Assembly (NCBI GenBank): GCA_029339195.1
Contig: JAPTJF010000171.1
Location: 52,596 to 116,595, forward strand
DNA: 64,000 bases
Direction of reading: 5' to 3'
From: Micractinium sp. NFX-FRZ
Taxonomy: Eukaryota; Chlorophyta; Trebouxiophyceae; Chlorellales; Chlorellaceae
A program made the position numbers and the translations under genes. This document shows, one piece after another, positions 47,974 through 57,897 of this stretch. The notes beneath the pieces were generated by a model that saw only the letters and a program-made list of their open reading frames with translations, was not told where the DNA came from and made no database searches. Within the stretch, counting starts at the first letter, position 1. Every line of letters begins with the position of its first letter.

Positions 47974-49471
47974 ATGTCCCTGCTCCGTTCCCTCCCCTCG
48001 CTGCGGGCCCTGGGCCTGGGTTGGGCGCAGCAGTCCGGCAGCGGCAGCCTGCTGCAGCGGGCCTACAGCGCGCAGGCAGAGGAGGCACAGAAACCTTTTT
48101 ATGCCGTGCCAGAGGGCCACCAGCACTCCGACCTGTCGGACCAGGCCTGCAATATCTCGCTGTCCCGGCGGAAGGACGCGACGCTGCGGGAGGACGTGAA
48201 GCTGACAGTGAAGGGCGAGAAGAAGACTTTGGCAGAGCTGTTCAAGGTGCGCAGTGGAGGTTTGCTGGGTGGCGCCGCGGGCGGCACCGGCTGGCCGGCT
48301 CTGAGCGGCGGCAAGGGAGGGCCTTTTAGCGCAGCGCAATCAAGCGGCAGTGAAAAGTGGCAGCAGTGCTGACCGGCCTGCACGTGAACGTAGGTGCACG
48401 GGGAGTGCATGGCAGTAGATGGGACAGTTGGTAGAGCAGCGAGGCCGCGCAGCCCGTTGGGTGAAGTTACGTTTGGAACATCGCAGATTGTCTGCCCTGC
48501 CTCTTACGCACTCCAGCCGCTCCGTTGCCTGGCAGCTAACCGCGTTTGCCTGCCATCTGTGCACCCCCTGCACTGTGCCTCACAGCCTTACACAGCGCCT
48601 GTGGCTGCCGTGTACCCGTGCCCGCTCGCCCGCCACGCCGAACACTGCACCCTGTTCGCCTTCATGCAGGGCCAGAAGACGATTGTGTTCGGTGTGCCCG
48701 ACTGCGGCAAGGTGTGCAGCGAGGCGCACGTGCCCGGCTACCTAGCGGCATGGGACGAGCTGCGGCAGCTGGGCGTGTCACGCCTGCTGTGCGTGGCAGT
48801 GGGCGAGCCGTCCGCCGCCGATGCGTGGGCAGCCAAGCTGGGTGCAGGCGTGGCGGATGGCAGCAAGGTGCAGGTGGCGGCAGACACCAACGGCGCCTTC
48901 ACGCGGTTCATGGGGATGGAGCAGGGGTCGCCGGATGCAGCGGGCGGCCCCCGCAGCCTGCGCTACGCAGCGGTGCTGGATGACGGCATCCTCCTCAAAG
49001 TGGTGCGTGGGCATGTGTGCTCTTCTTTGCCTTTTTTTGTTATTGATTATTGGAAGTGCAGATGGGATGCGGGTGGGGTTGGGGACGCTGGACGACAGTG
49101 CTTTCCTCATCTTGGAGGGCGGGCAGGGGGAGCGGATGTGGGGGCCGTTGTGGGATTGATCGATGGAGGAGAGCTTTTGTTTGGAGGGAAATAAGTAGGG
49201 GCAGGGCAGGCAGCATCCAGAGCAGCGTAGCGCCAGGCCAGCTTGGCTGTGCAGCTGTCAGCAGCCCACTGCCTGGAGCAGCGGACACAAGCAGGCGGTC
49301 AGCTAGGCATACAGCCGGCCAGCCGGCCCTCTCCAGCTGCCCTCTGCCAGCGTCTGATGCCCACCCCGCCCCGCCCTCCGCCTGCCACTGCAGTGCGTGG
49401 ACAAATCCCCGGCTGAGGCCAAGGCTTCGAGCGCACGGGCAATGATTGACGTCCTGAAGGCCATGCACTGA
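47974..49471 (+). CDS. Peroxiredoxin-like (Prx5/redoxin) protein, organellar
   Basis: Thioredoxin-fold protein of the redoxin/Prx5 group, which reduces peroxides through one cysteine. Exons 47974-48246, 48670-49002 and 49394-49471 give 227 aa in phase. A basic, amphipathic N-terminus with LLQRAYSAQAEE resembles a mitochondrial presequence cleaved at RAYS. The core reads TIVFGVPDCGKVCSEAHVPGY, where Cys107 aligns with the peroxidatic cysteine before the HVPGY segment. The classical PxxxTxxC is not intact: the loop is one residue short and lacks Thr, with an extra Cys103. LRYAAVLDDGILLKVCVDKSP matches the C-terminal beta-hairpin. Peroxidase activity is therefore uncertain. Confidence 0.82.
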
Positions 49472-49688
49472 CCGCCGCCCTGCAGCTGAGACCTAGGTGG
49501 GGGGAGAGGCTGCTGGTGGAGGGCGGCGGCTTCCCTGGTTAGGGACTGAGGCCCTGGGCTTGAGCCGTCCCCGCGGCCTGCCGCCGCCCAGCCCCGAACT
49601 TTGCCCGCCGGTTCAGCTCAGGACAGCGCCCGCTGCCCCACATTTTTGCCCCTAGATTCAGTTGCTCGTGGCCAGCTCGCTTGTTTTA

Positions 49689-49757
49689 TTACACCTCTTT
49701 GTTCCCTCGCATTGCTGATCCCTCTGCCATCTTCTGACAGCACTTGTTGTTTTGTAA
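49689..49757. terminator. Overlapping convergent polyadenylation signals
   Basis: A minus-strand TGTAA (TTACA at 49689-49693) lies inside the peroxiredoxin 3' UTR, while that gene's own TGTAA is at 49753-49757. The two convergent mRNAs would overlap by at least ~60 nt. Confidence 0.5.
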
Positions 49758-49916
49758 CTACTCCAAATGGATCCCACGTATCGTGTACACCAGGCTTGCA
49801 TAGAGAATAAAGAGATGGGGCGCGCCGGCCATGTCCGCTTGTGCAACCTCCAGGGCCCTCTCGGCGCCCACCCTGCTGCCGCCACCTGCTGCCGCCTTGG
49901 CTGCCTCCCGCGCTGC

Positions 49917-52401
49917 TTACTCATCGTAGTCGGTGCGCGGCGGGCTGGCTCCCGTCGGCAGCAGCACCGCCAGCAGGGCGGACCGCAGCTCCTCCTGCCG
50001 CCCCAGCAGCATGCCGCTGCTGACCAGCCGTGAGGTCAGACCCCTCAGGCGCTCCCCTGCTGCCTCCACATACCCTCTCACTGCCGTCACCACTGCACTG
50101 AGCACCACTGCCTCCTCTGCCGTCATCTGCCGCTGGGCTGCCTGGGCGGAAATGTCCGCCAGGAGTGCCTCCTCGTCTGCCGCTGCCGCCTCGTCATCGT
50201 CGGCATGCTCAGCGGGCGCAGCGGGCGCAGCAGTACCGTCACCTGTGGTGGTGCGGTACACCACGCTGCTGATCTTGCGGGGCACCGCGCCTTGAAGCTC
50301 AGCGTTCCCGGGAGCAGCACCGGCCTCGCCGCCAGCGCTGCTGCTGGCGCTGCTGCTGCTCCGGCGCAGGGCGGGGAGGGGGGCAGGCACAGTGCCGCTC
50401 TTGGTGTCTCCGGCAACGCCTGCCACTGCCGCTGCAGCCGAGAGCTGGGCCACCCACACGCCCTTGGCACGCTCGCTCTCCGCCCTTAGGCTCAGCATTG
50501 CGACCGCCGGCTTGCCGGGTGCAGAGGCAGCCAGGGTGCTCAGTCGGACGTGGAAGGTGAGCTGGTCGGCAGCCCCGCCCTCTCCCACGGAAGCGGGGCT
50601 AAGAGGAGCGGTGCCTGCGCCGGCGGTTGGGTTTAGGATGGATGCACCCGCCAGGTCCACCAGAGCGCGCGCCTGGTCCTTTGGGTGCTGCGCAGGGGCC
50701 AAGGGAGTGTGGAAGAGGAGCGTTGTGGGGGGCATGCAGGCATGTGTGGGGCTGCACTAGGTGTGCAAGGGGCAAGCGTGCTGGGGGTTTGCAGGTCGGC
50801 AGGAGGACAGGCCGGCAGGCATGCGGCCTACCCTTTGAACAAGCCTCTTCCAGCCAAGCCACATCCCATTGCCTGAGCCCGTTACTTCAGCACCCCCCAA
50901 TGCGGCACCTGCATGTAGTACAGTGCGCGCTGCTCAGGGTGCAGCACGAACCAGCGGCGCTGCCAGCGCCCCCGCCGGCTCCTCTTGTCCAGCCACCCCA
51001 TCAGGTAGCAGCTGTCTGCCAGCTCAGCGGTGCCGCCGGAAGCAGGCTGTTGGGACGCCGCCTGCGCAGGGCAAATACGGAGCAAGCAATGAAGGTATCA
51101 AGGTGGCTGGTGAGGGCTAGGCAGTGGGTGGGGCAAGCAGTGGGGCAGGCCCATCCGCTTGCTGACGCACATCCCGCCAGCATTGCATCTCGCCACCTAG
51201 CGCACCGTGAGCAGCGCCTGCTTGCCTCCCGTTGCGGTAGCCACTGCAGACTGCACCACTGCCGCCGCGCTGCCGCCGGCCAGCCCCGCCGCGCTCAGCA
51301 GCTGCTGCAGCTGCTGCTTCAGGACCTCAAAGTGGTCCGGTGCTGGGCACAGGCGCTCCGCCTCAAGCAGCAGCTCCAGCTGCCTCACTGTATCAGCATG
51401 CCAGCCGCGGATGGCAGCACGTGCCAGCTCAGCCAGCTGCTCATGCAGCCACTCCTGGCCGTCGTGCGCTGGCAGGTCGTGCAGGGCGGCCTGGGCGGCA
51501 GACAGGAGCACCTCACGCACAGCGCTTGCAGACTCCAGCATGGGTGCTCTGCAGGTGGGGGAACGATGAAAGCAGGGAAAAGGGTGATCGAACCGTTCAG
51601 GCTGTCCATTCATGCTGCATCCCCTCAGACTATCACGCACGGCAGGCACTGGGCAGCGCGTGGGCGGTGGGGGGAGGGCAGCGGGCACAGGGGAGACGAG
51701 TGTGCACCTGTAGAGGTGCAGGGCTTGGGAGATGAGCGCCCGCACGCCGCGCTCTGGGGCCACCAGCCACGCCTCATAACCGTACGCCTCTCTGGAAGGG
51801 CTCAAGAAGGAGGGATGAGGAGAAGGATGAGGAGGGGAGGGGAGGGCTGAGGGCGGAACGCAAGGCAGCAAGGGCAAGTTTGTGCGGTTGGGAGGGGTGC
51901 CCGTGCGGCGATGTCAGGCTGCACCACAAAACAAATGTTTCATATGGGTTCGTGCCTGAAAACTTGGTGGGCGTTGCCAGTGCTGAGCACTGCCTCCAGG
52001 TCGGCGCCACTAAATGCAGCGGCCAGGCGGGCGTGGCTGATGGGTGCAGTTGCGGCGGTGCGAATGCCGGTGTCGGAGTGCAGGACTGCCGAGAAGGCTG
52101 CTGCGAACTGGCTGCAAGCAATCACGGCCTGCATGGTGCGAGCGAGATGTGGGTGGGAGGTTACTGTTGAGCAGGCAGTGCGGAGGCCACCATCGTCACC
52201 GCCAGTGGCAGGTGGGCGGCGTCTGCTGGGCGGCGTCTGCTGCCGAGCGGCAGCCCTTGCCTGCAGCGTGTCCTGCTGCTGCGGCAGCGCCCCGCCCGCA
52301 TGCTCATCGCCGGTCCCATCGCCCTCTGCGGAGCTCTCAGCGGACGCGGGCGAGTCGGTGGCCGCGTGCTTGTGTGGGTGTGGCGGCCAAGCGGCAGGCA
52401 T
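49917..52401 (-). CDS. Dynamin-like stalk-PH-GED protein without GTPase domain
   Basis: Exons 52401-51956, 51791-51708, 51548-51206, 51061-50909 and 50687-49917 give 598 aa in phase. The first ~115 residues are low-complexity. Residues ~116-325 read as a dynamin stalk: FAAAFSAVL, then EAYGYEAWLVAPERGVRALI, ALHLYRAPMLESASAVREVL and LLLEAERLCPAPDHFEVL. These parallel the GxxTGLFxPDxAFExIV, EPxLxxVDxV and IDIExxYxNTxHxDF blocks of dynamins. A PH domain follows (YLMGWLDKRSRRGRWQRRWF ...). The C-terminus has a GED-like helix (AVVLSAVVTAVRGYVEAAG). The order stalk-PH-GED is that of plant DRP2 and animal dynamin. No P-loop, DxxG or TKxD is encoded here or upstream on this strand. The first intron has a GC donor (CAG|GCACGA). 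Confidence 0.7.
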
Positions 52402-53843
52402 GGCGCAGGGCTTTGCAGTTTACCTAGATTATTCAAACGGGTGCCTGGGAAACAGAGCGGCGCGCCTTCTGCACATGCGGTTCGACATCCCGAGGCACCG
52501 TTGGTGCCGCCGCACGCGCTTTGGTCAGCGCCCAGTCAGCGCCCGAGCCCTGTGAACTCTCTGCTGCTTCCCAGCAACTCTTTTAGGCAAATTGCACAAA
52601 TGTGGGTGTGCCGAGTGTTCTAAGTATGCATAGAATGGGCTGCATAGAAGGATGCCGCTGGCAGCCCTGCCGCCTGTGCCGCTACAGACCTGGTACCACT
52701 GCCGGGCCAAGCGGCAGTCTCCGCCAGCGGCTCCAGATCAGCTCATCAACACTAAAGCCTCGTCTGCCATGCTTCCTGCTGCACGCACGTGCGGCCTGCA
52801 CGCAGTGCACTGAAAAGGCGACATGCGGCGGCCTGCTCATACCACTTGATCGGTGCAATCCTTGGCTGTCAGCGTCTGAGCTTAAGGCTTGGAGCGCTTA
52901 AGCTGAAGCGCCTGCAAGCGACCTCTCTCAATCCCTATATCCTTGTAGGCCCACCCGGGAGGTGGGGAGGCAGCCGGGTGGGAGAGCCCATAGCCTACCA
53001 GCAAGATGCTGCCTGCTGCCCCTCGCCCAGCCCATGTAAGCGTCGCCCCGCCCCACCCCGCCCCGCCCCGGATGCACCGCCGCGCCTGATGCCCGCCGGC
53101 TGCCTTGCCTGCTGCCCTGCAAGCTCGCACACCTGCTCGCTTGGCTCACCCTCTTCCAAAGCAGCTGCCCTGCACCGCCTTGCACACGCCTGATCAGCTG
53201 TATGACCTACAACCCTGTAAACACCTTTCCCCTCACTTTTACTCAACACTCCACCCTTCATGTTTCGATTGCCGTCATCAAACTTTGAGTGTGCTGTCAC
53301 AGAAAACAATGCACGTTTGATGAATGTGACGCACCACGTGCATAAAACTGCTGTGGCAAACGATGGGGGCCATCAGGGGCGGCAGACTGGCGGCAGTGCC
53401 AAGTGGCGGGGCTGCCTTGCTGGCGGTGGACGGGTTGCTGGACGTCTTCTCAATTCTCAATCGCAACTTGTGGAAGCCCTTGTGTCGGCTTGGTAGGCGC
53501 GCAACGTTGTCGCACCGTCCGCAGCGCCACTTGAGGCTCTTGGGTGCTTTGGGTCCCTCGCTCTGGTCAGCTTCCGTTGTGCAAGGTAATGCAGTTGACG
53601 CGGGCGTCTGTGAAGGAACCCGAGCCGCCCCGCAGAAGTGCCCCTGCGACCAACCTGGCTGGCTGGCTGGTTGACCGCCCGGCTTCAAGTTGGCCCGCCA
53701 GGGCCCGCCAGGGCCGCCCCGCTTGCATGCGCAGGCTGACTATGTACTTCCTTCCTTACCTGCAGATACTTTTATTGGTGCTGCGTTGGACGGAACTATT
53801 GCTATCAGTATTGAGAAAGACCCCAAGCAGCTGTAACGCAGCC
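52402..53843. other. Intergenic region between two divergent genes
   Basis: 1.4 kb with no gene I can support. A minus-strand frame at 53278-53688 has coding-like composition and a Cys pair (LKWRCGRCDNVARL) but no ATG start. Otherwise the stretch should hold the two promoters and 5' UTRs. Confidence 0.4.
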
Positions 53844-55139
53844 ATGGCTGCCAGCACTGCTGCCAGCGGTCAGCCGGGCTTGGCCGCCCTGCCAGGCGCC
53901 GAGTTCCTGCTGAAGCGGCTGCAGCGGGCTGTCAAAGTTGCAGCACAGCGCCCAGAGGCAGCGGCATTTGTAGAGTCTGTGCAGCTGCTGCGGGAGGTGT
54001 GCGACCTGCTGCCACTCACCGCCAGCGGCGAGGCGGCGCTGCCAGACACCCCCGCTGCCCAGCGGCAGGTGCTGGTAGCCTACCTCAAGGCAGCGCGGGC
54101 AGTGTACCTCTGCCCTGCGACGCCCATGTGCGACAGGCCAGCCCATGCACACCTGTGCGCCTACTTAAAGCGCCCCGGTTCGGTGCTAGGGCCAGCCAGC
54201 AGCAGCAGCGGCGGCAGCGGCACGCGGGTGCTGGGCGAGCTAACCGGGGTCATGGAAAAGTTTCACTTGGCCGCCAGCATCACCTGTATGGCAGACCTCT
54301 ACGAAGCCGTGTGCTTTGCCTGCGAGGCACTGCAGCAAATGCAAGCACCCATTGTGGGCCTGCAGCTGGAGGTGCTGGCAGCTTCCGAGCAGCTGCCGCA
54401 GCCGCCGCTCACCATGCAGCAGCTGGAGTGGGCCGGCTGCTGTACCTTGAGCCGTGCAGCAGCGGCCCTGCAAGCCTGCTGCGCTGCACATACAGGGGCT
54501 GCTGACCAGAAGCTGCCGTCACGAGAGCCTGCGCCCCAGATGTCGCGCGCACAGCTGGCAGAGCTGCAGGCACAGGAGGCGGCGTGCGCAGGATGGCTCA
54601 TGGATGCTGAACCCAGCAACCCCCTGAGCTGTCTGCTGGCAGGCTCTGCAGCTGATCACAGCGGCCAGTTTCAGCAGGCTGCAGACCTGTTCCTCCGCGC
54701 TTTCAAACTCGCCCAGAAGCAGAACAGGGATGTTGTTGCGATCATGAGCGCCACACGCGCGCTGCACCAGACAGCCCGCGCCGTTCAAATCCGTGGCGCA
54801 ATCAGCCTCGCCACGATTGAGGCCAGCATTGAGGCCTTTGAGCAGGTCGAACCCATGCTGCGCCGCTGCAAGCGCTTCCTGCCGCAGCCCTGGCTTGAGG
54901 AGCAAGAGGCATCCCTGCGCTTGAACAAGGCCATGCGCGGTGAAGCGCGTGCAAGGCTTCAGCAGCAGGGCGGCCGGTCAGCAGCTCTGCAGCGAGAGTT
55001 TGACGCACTTGACCTCGATTGCATCAACACCTGCGCTGGCGGCGGCAAAAAGGCAGTCGGCCTGCGCCGCTGCTCACGGTGCAAGCAGACTCAGTACTGC
55101 AGGTGGGTGTCCAGTTATCACCACTGCTGCTCCTGCTGC

Positions 55140-55172
<33 letters not shown>

Positions 55173-55318
55173 CCTGCAGATTGAGTCGGATGTTTGCTGC
55201 AACAGTGCCTAGGCAAACACCTGCCTGCCTGCCCTCCCGCCCCCTTTCCTCCCCAAGCAGCAAGGAGTGCCAGACAACTCATTGGCGCCAGCACAAGCGC
55301 GGCTGCACCCGGGTGTGA
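53844..55318 (+). CDS. MYND-finger protein, 438 aa
   Basis: Two exons, 53844-55102 and 55261-55318, give 438 aa. Most of the protein is helical and Ala/Leu/Gln-rich with no recognised domain (FLLKRLQRAV, QQAADLFLRAFKLAQKQ). The last ~45 residues form a MYND finger: C-x(~14)-CSRCKQTQYC, split by the intron, then SKECQTTHWRQHKRGC. All ligands are in place and the finger ends the protein. The ATG chosen has a good context (GCAGCCATGG). The frame stays open upstream to 53544, with a possible earlier ATG near 53730 that would add a hydrophobic segment. It is the second MYND protein in the window but shows no other visible similarity to the 984-aa one. Confidence 0.78.
55123..55172 (+). repeat. CTG-rich run in the MYND gene intron
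   Basis: About 15 CTG units with one TTG interruption sit upstream of the 3' splice site of the only intron. Confidence 0.85.
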
Positions 55319-56441
55319 CTGTGCAGGTGGGTGCTACCTTGCGATGCGCAGCTTTGCGGCACGTTTGTGGGAGCATCTCACCCGTGCCTGTTTGTATGCC
55401 CCTCTTGCAGCATGTGCTGTTGACAGGCCTCGCTGACCAGGCTGCCCCCTCACCCTCGCCTCCCTCAGCAGGCCATGCCTGCAAAGCCCCAAATCCAGCC
55501 ACGGAGCAGATGCCGGGGCGCACTGACCCTGCGCTGGTCCGCTGGACGTCATGCGTGGCAGCAGCAGGCGCCTCAAGGGATCCGCCAGATCTGCCCGCAA
55601 CGCCGCGGCCGCAACGCCAGAGCGCTGGCCACGGAACGGAAGCTGGCGGCTCCCCTTAGAAGCTGCCTGCCAAACCACATCACAAGCCCACATGTCCACC
55701 CGTATAGCAGCTTACATCCCTGGCCTTATCCTCCACCATGTTGATGCGCCTGTCGTCTGCCCCCAGTCCACCCAGTACGGCTCCTGGACAGCCCTCCGCT
55801 GCCAGAGCTGCCCCCCCCCCCCCCACCACCTGCAACAGCGTTACTATTTCCGCTCTCTGCCCTCTGCATGCCACGTGCTGAATGTGCATGTTATCCTGCG
55901 CAGGTGCCTTGTGCCCAACCCTTCCAACTTTAACGGCCCACACATTGTGCATGAGCAGGGATCTGTGATGAGCCGACCAATTCGCATCGACCTCCCTTGA
56001 GGCAGTGCACAGGGCCTGGCTGCTTACGGGCGAGTTTAAGCAGTTACACAGGCAGGTGGAGTTTGAAGGCGTGCAGCAATGATGTGTGAAGCATGAGTGC
56101 GGGCAGGGAGGGTCCGGGTTGGCGGTGGTGATGGTCGGAGCTTTGCTCAAGAGGCGCCGCATATTGGTGAGGGACCCCTGCATCAGGGAGAGCTTTGCTC
56201 AAGAGGCGCCGCATGTTGGTGAGGGACCCCTGCATCAGGGAGCAGCACGGCAAGAGCAGTTGAGGGGGGCTGGCGCACAGAACCGCGTCAGCAGCTCCAG
56301 ACCAGAAGCACAGCATCCACAGCATGCCAGGCCTTGCAATCTGCCATGCCCTCATACCTGGGCATGCCACGATAGAGTGCGTCTGTTGTCGCCCTCAACA
56401 GAAGGGCAGGAAAACAGCGCAGCCGCTGCCGCCAGCGCATC
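55319..56441. other. Convergent 3' UTRs of the MYND and TadA genes
   Basis: 1.1 kb without a supportable gene. A 14-C run lies at 55811-55824. A minus-strand TGTAA (TTACA at 56044-56048) would give the TadA gene a ~400-nt 3' UTR. Confidence 0.45.
56139..56242. repeat. 52-bp direct repeat, two copies
   Basis: Copies at 56139-56190 and 56191-56242 differ at one position (GCATATTGG versus GCATGTTGG). They lie in the TadA 3' UTR. On the minus strand each copy carries CCTGATGCAGGGGTCC, which resembles a 3' splice site. Confidence 0.9.
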
Positions 56442-57748
56442 TCAGTCGCTGGCACGCTTGGCGGCAGCAGCCTCCCTCCGTCGCCGTGCAAAGAAGGCTC
56501 GCATCAGGGCAGCACACTCATCGGCCAGCACACCACGCCGCACCACCATGTTGGGGTGGAAGGGGTGCGGCTTTGAGGGCGCCACAACAGGAAGCTGTGC
56601 TGCAGCGCTACCTTCTGCTGTCGCTGCTGCTGCCGTGGCAGCTGCTGCCAATTCGCTGCTGCAGCAGCCTGTGCCCGCAGCACTGCTGCCGCTGTCACTG
56701 CTGCTGCCAATGCTGCCGCTGCCGCTGCCCTCCCTGCCGCTGCTCTCGCTGGTGGTGGTGCTGCTGCTGCAGCCTCCAGCACCCGCCGACTGCGGCAGCA
56801 TGGCAATCCAGCTGCCGTCAGCACCCAGCAGGGTGTTTCGAGCACCGTACACAACCGTGCCCACACGCGCCTGCAGCAGACACGAGAGTGGGTGCAAGAT
56901 TGGGGTTTGATTATCCAACACTGCAGGGCACCCAGACCCAGGAAGCTGCACTGGTAGGCGGCAGAGTCTTGCCCTGGCTTGACACCTGCCTCAGCCCCTG
57001 CCTGCGCAACACACCGTTCACACATGCCCGCCCCTCCCACCCAGCACTCACCTGCAGCAGCGCCCCCGCGCACATGGGACAGGGCTCAAGCGTGACATAG
57101 AGCGTGGCATCTAACAGGCGCCAGCCACTCGCACGACCTGCTGCTTCGCGGATGCACAGGAGCTCGGCGTGGGCGGTGGGGTCGCAGCTGCCTTCTGTGG
57201 CGTTGCACGCCGCTGCCAGCACCTCGCCGCTGGCTGACACCAGCACTGCCCCCACAGGAACCTCGTCTGCAGCGGCGGCTGCTGCTGCCTGTTCTAGTGC
57301 AATTCGCATGAACTGCTCGTCTGTGCTATCAAACGGGCGGCTTGGAGTGGTGCCACCGAGCGCAGCAGCCTGGTTGGGTGCTGTCTCCGAGGCTGACGCA
57401 ACAGCACTGGTGCCCTCCTTGCTGCACCCTGACTCCAAACATGCCAGCCTGCGGGTCTGGCCTGGCCTGCTGGAAAGCAGGAGGCCTGCACTGGGGGCAG
57501 CAAGCGGGCAGTGTGAGCGGCAGCAGGCGGCACCGTGAGTGGCGGCGGCGCAAGTAGCAAGGTCATCACTGCGCTCCTTCCGCCTTTCAGATGCGCTCCA
57601 TCGCACCTGCAGAACACCGCCTGCCCAGGCAGAACAGCCGAAAGGCAAGTTGGCAGCGGACTGCGAGCATGTGGCCAGCGAAGCGAGCAGCGCTTGTGCT
57701 CCTTTGCAATTGAAAAGATGCCCGCCTCACGATTGGACAACAACACAT
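56442..57748 (-). CDS. TadA-type tRNA adenosine deaminase, probably organellar
   Basis: Zinc deaminase that converts the tRNA wobble adenosine to inosine. Exons 57606-57052 and 56870-56442 are certain. An 18-nt first exon at 57748-57731 (MCCCPI) closes the phase to 333 aa. After ~100 residues rich in Arg, Ser, Cys and Ala (a likely transit peptide) the fold begins at DEQFMRIALEQA, with VPVGAVLV, the zinc-His/Glu motif PTAHAE and the Cys pair in EPCPMCAGALL. An Ala/Ser/Gly-rich insertion of ~70 residues separates GSWIAML from the closing HPNMVVRRGVLADECAAL and FFARRRRE, so the C-terminal helix is present but displaced. The N-terminal leader suggests a plastid role, decoding with tRNA-Arg(ACG). 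The start exon is the weakest part of the model. Confidence 0.83.
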
Positions 57749-57897
57749 GAGCAGCGAGCAAAGACACTCCTGCCTGCTCCGCCTGGCCCGGCCTCCACCG
57801 GCCCCATCTCAACTCATCCTCTGACTTATTTTTTCGCCTCTCGACACCAATCGCACGTCCCCGGGACGGCAGTTTCGCTCCGCAACAGGTCAGCGCC
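57749..57897. promoter_or_regulatory. Short bidirectional promoter, TadA and coiled-coil genes
   Basis: Only 149 bp separate the proposed TadA start from the coiled-coil gene's ATG. A minus-strand frame opens at an ATG overlapping that codon (57899), but it cannot be joined in phase to the deaminase. Confidence 0.45.

Noticed and set aside
53278..53688. Minus-strand frame with a CGRC pair
   Set aside because: No ATG start, no second zinc pair, and it lies in the promoter region of the MYND gene. Kept only as a note in the intergenic entry.
55808..55826. C14 homopolymer as a possible assembly gap or frameshift point
   Set aside because: It lies outside any coding exon, so it has no effect on a gene model.
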